DNA of 6,097 nt from Burkholderia sp. (GTDB taxonomy: Bacteria > Pseudomonadota > Gammaproteobacteria > Burkholderiales > Burkholderiaceae): assembly GCA_028292565.1 (NCBI GenBank), contig JAQGMD010000410.1, positions 1 to 6,097 on the forward strand. The letters run 5' to 3'. The notes under the pieces are model-generated. The model saw nothing but the letters and a program-made list of their open reading frames with translations, was not told where the DNA came from and searched no databases. Below, piece after piece: positions 5,991-6,097 of the stretch; within the stretch, counting starts at the first letter, position 1; each line of letters opens with the position of its first letter. The translations under genes were made by a program, and so were the position numbers.

Positions 5991-6097
5991 AATTTTGCTG
6001 GCCGTAGCGGGCGCGTTGCTGCGTTGCTCGTCGTCGCCATAGCTCGCTATGGCTCCTCCTCACGCCTTGCACCGCATCCCGCGACGGCCGCCAAATT
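5991..6097. repeat. ~107-bp palindromic intergenic element with terminal inverted repeats
   Basis: The first 21 bases (5991-6011) and the reverse complement of the last 20 (6078-6097) match at 18 positions, including AATTT, GGCCGT and GCGGG. At the centre GCCATAGC (6036-6043) and GCTATGGC (6046-6053) form a perfect 8-bp inverted repeat around TC. The palindrome is flanked by near-identical direct repeats, GCTCGTCGTC (6026-6035) and GCTCCTCCTC (6052-6061). No open frame of useful length lies inside. The form fits a dispersed palindromic repeat or MITE-like element. Copy number cannot be seen here, and the element may continue past the window edge. Confidence 0.55.

Noticed and set aside
5633..6040. 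Minus-strand frame covering the end of the DUF1631 gene and the 3' region
   Set aside because: Half of it is the shadow of the conserved DUF1631 C-terminus. It would have to start inside the palindromic element, and the product has no recognisable features.

Overview
The window reads as a stretch of a moderately GC-rich proteobacterial chromosome, most likely a betaproteobacterium (Burkholderiales or Nitrosomonadales type). That placement is an inference from codon use, from the style of the c-di-GMP enzymes and from a DUF1631 protein. All three substantial genes lie on the + strand, and nothing suggests a phage, plasmid or recent transfer.

Positions 92-3086 hold a tight pair of cyclic-di-GMP genes. 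The first encodes a six-helix membrane protein with a C-terminal GGDEF domain. It carries every visible active-site residue and an RxxD inhibitory site, so it should be a diguanylate cyclase with product feedback. After 22 bp comes a membrane-anchored PAS-GGDEF-EAL protein. Its EAL active site is essentially complete, its GGDEF signature is intact and its I-site is lost, so it is either a phosphodiesterase or a bifunctional enzyme. One transcript may therefore carry both a maker and a breaker of c-di-GMP. A short hairpin followed by four T's overlaps the second stop codon.

Positions 3087-3182 are a 96-bp gap with a plausible sigma70-type promoter. Positions 3183-5846 encode an 887-residue protein of the DUF1631 family, whose function is unknown to me. 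Its two conserved halves are separated by about 200 residues of low-complexity linker. The linker contains four FGDTV repeats and then a glycine tract built on perfect 12-bp tandem repeats. This linker is the most unusual coding feature here.

Positions 5847-6097 hold no convincing gene. They contain a 33-codon candidate ORF with a good ribosome-binding site, a two-part hairpin and, at the window edge, a ~107-bp element with imperfect terminal inverted repeats and a perfect 8+8 palindrome at its centre. The last looks like a dispersed palindromic repeat or a small non-autonomous mobile element.

I do not see a clearly new multi-gene system. The best candidates for something undescribed are the repeat-bearing DUF1631 protein beside a c-di-GMP module and the terminal palindromic element.
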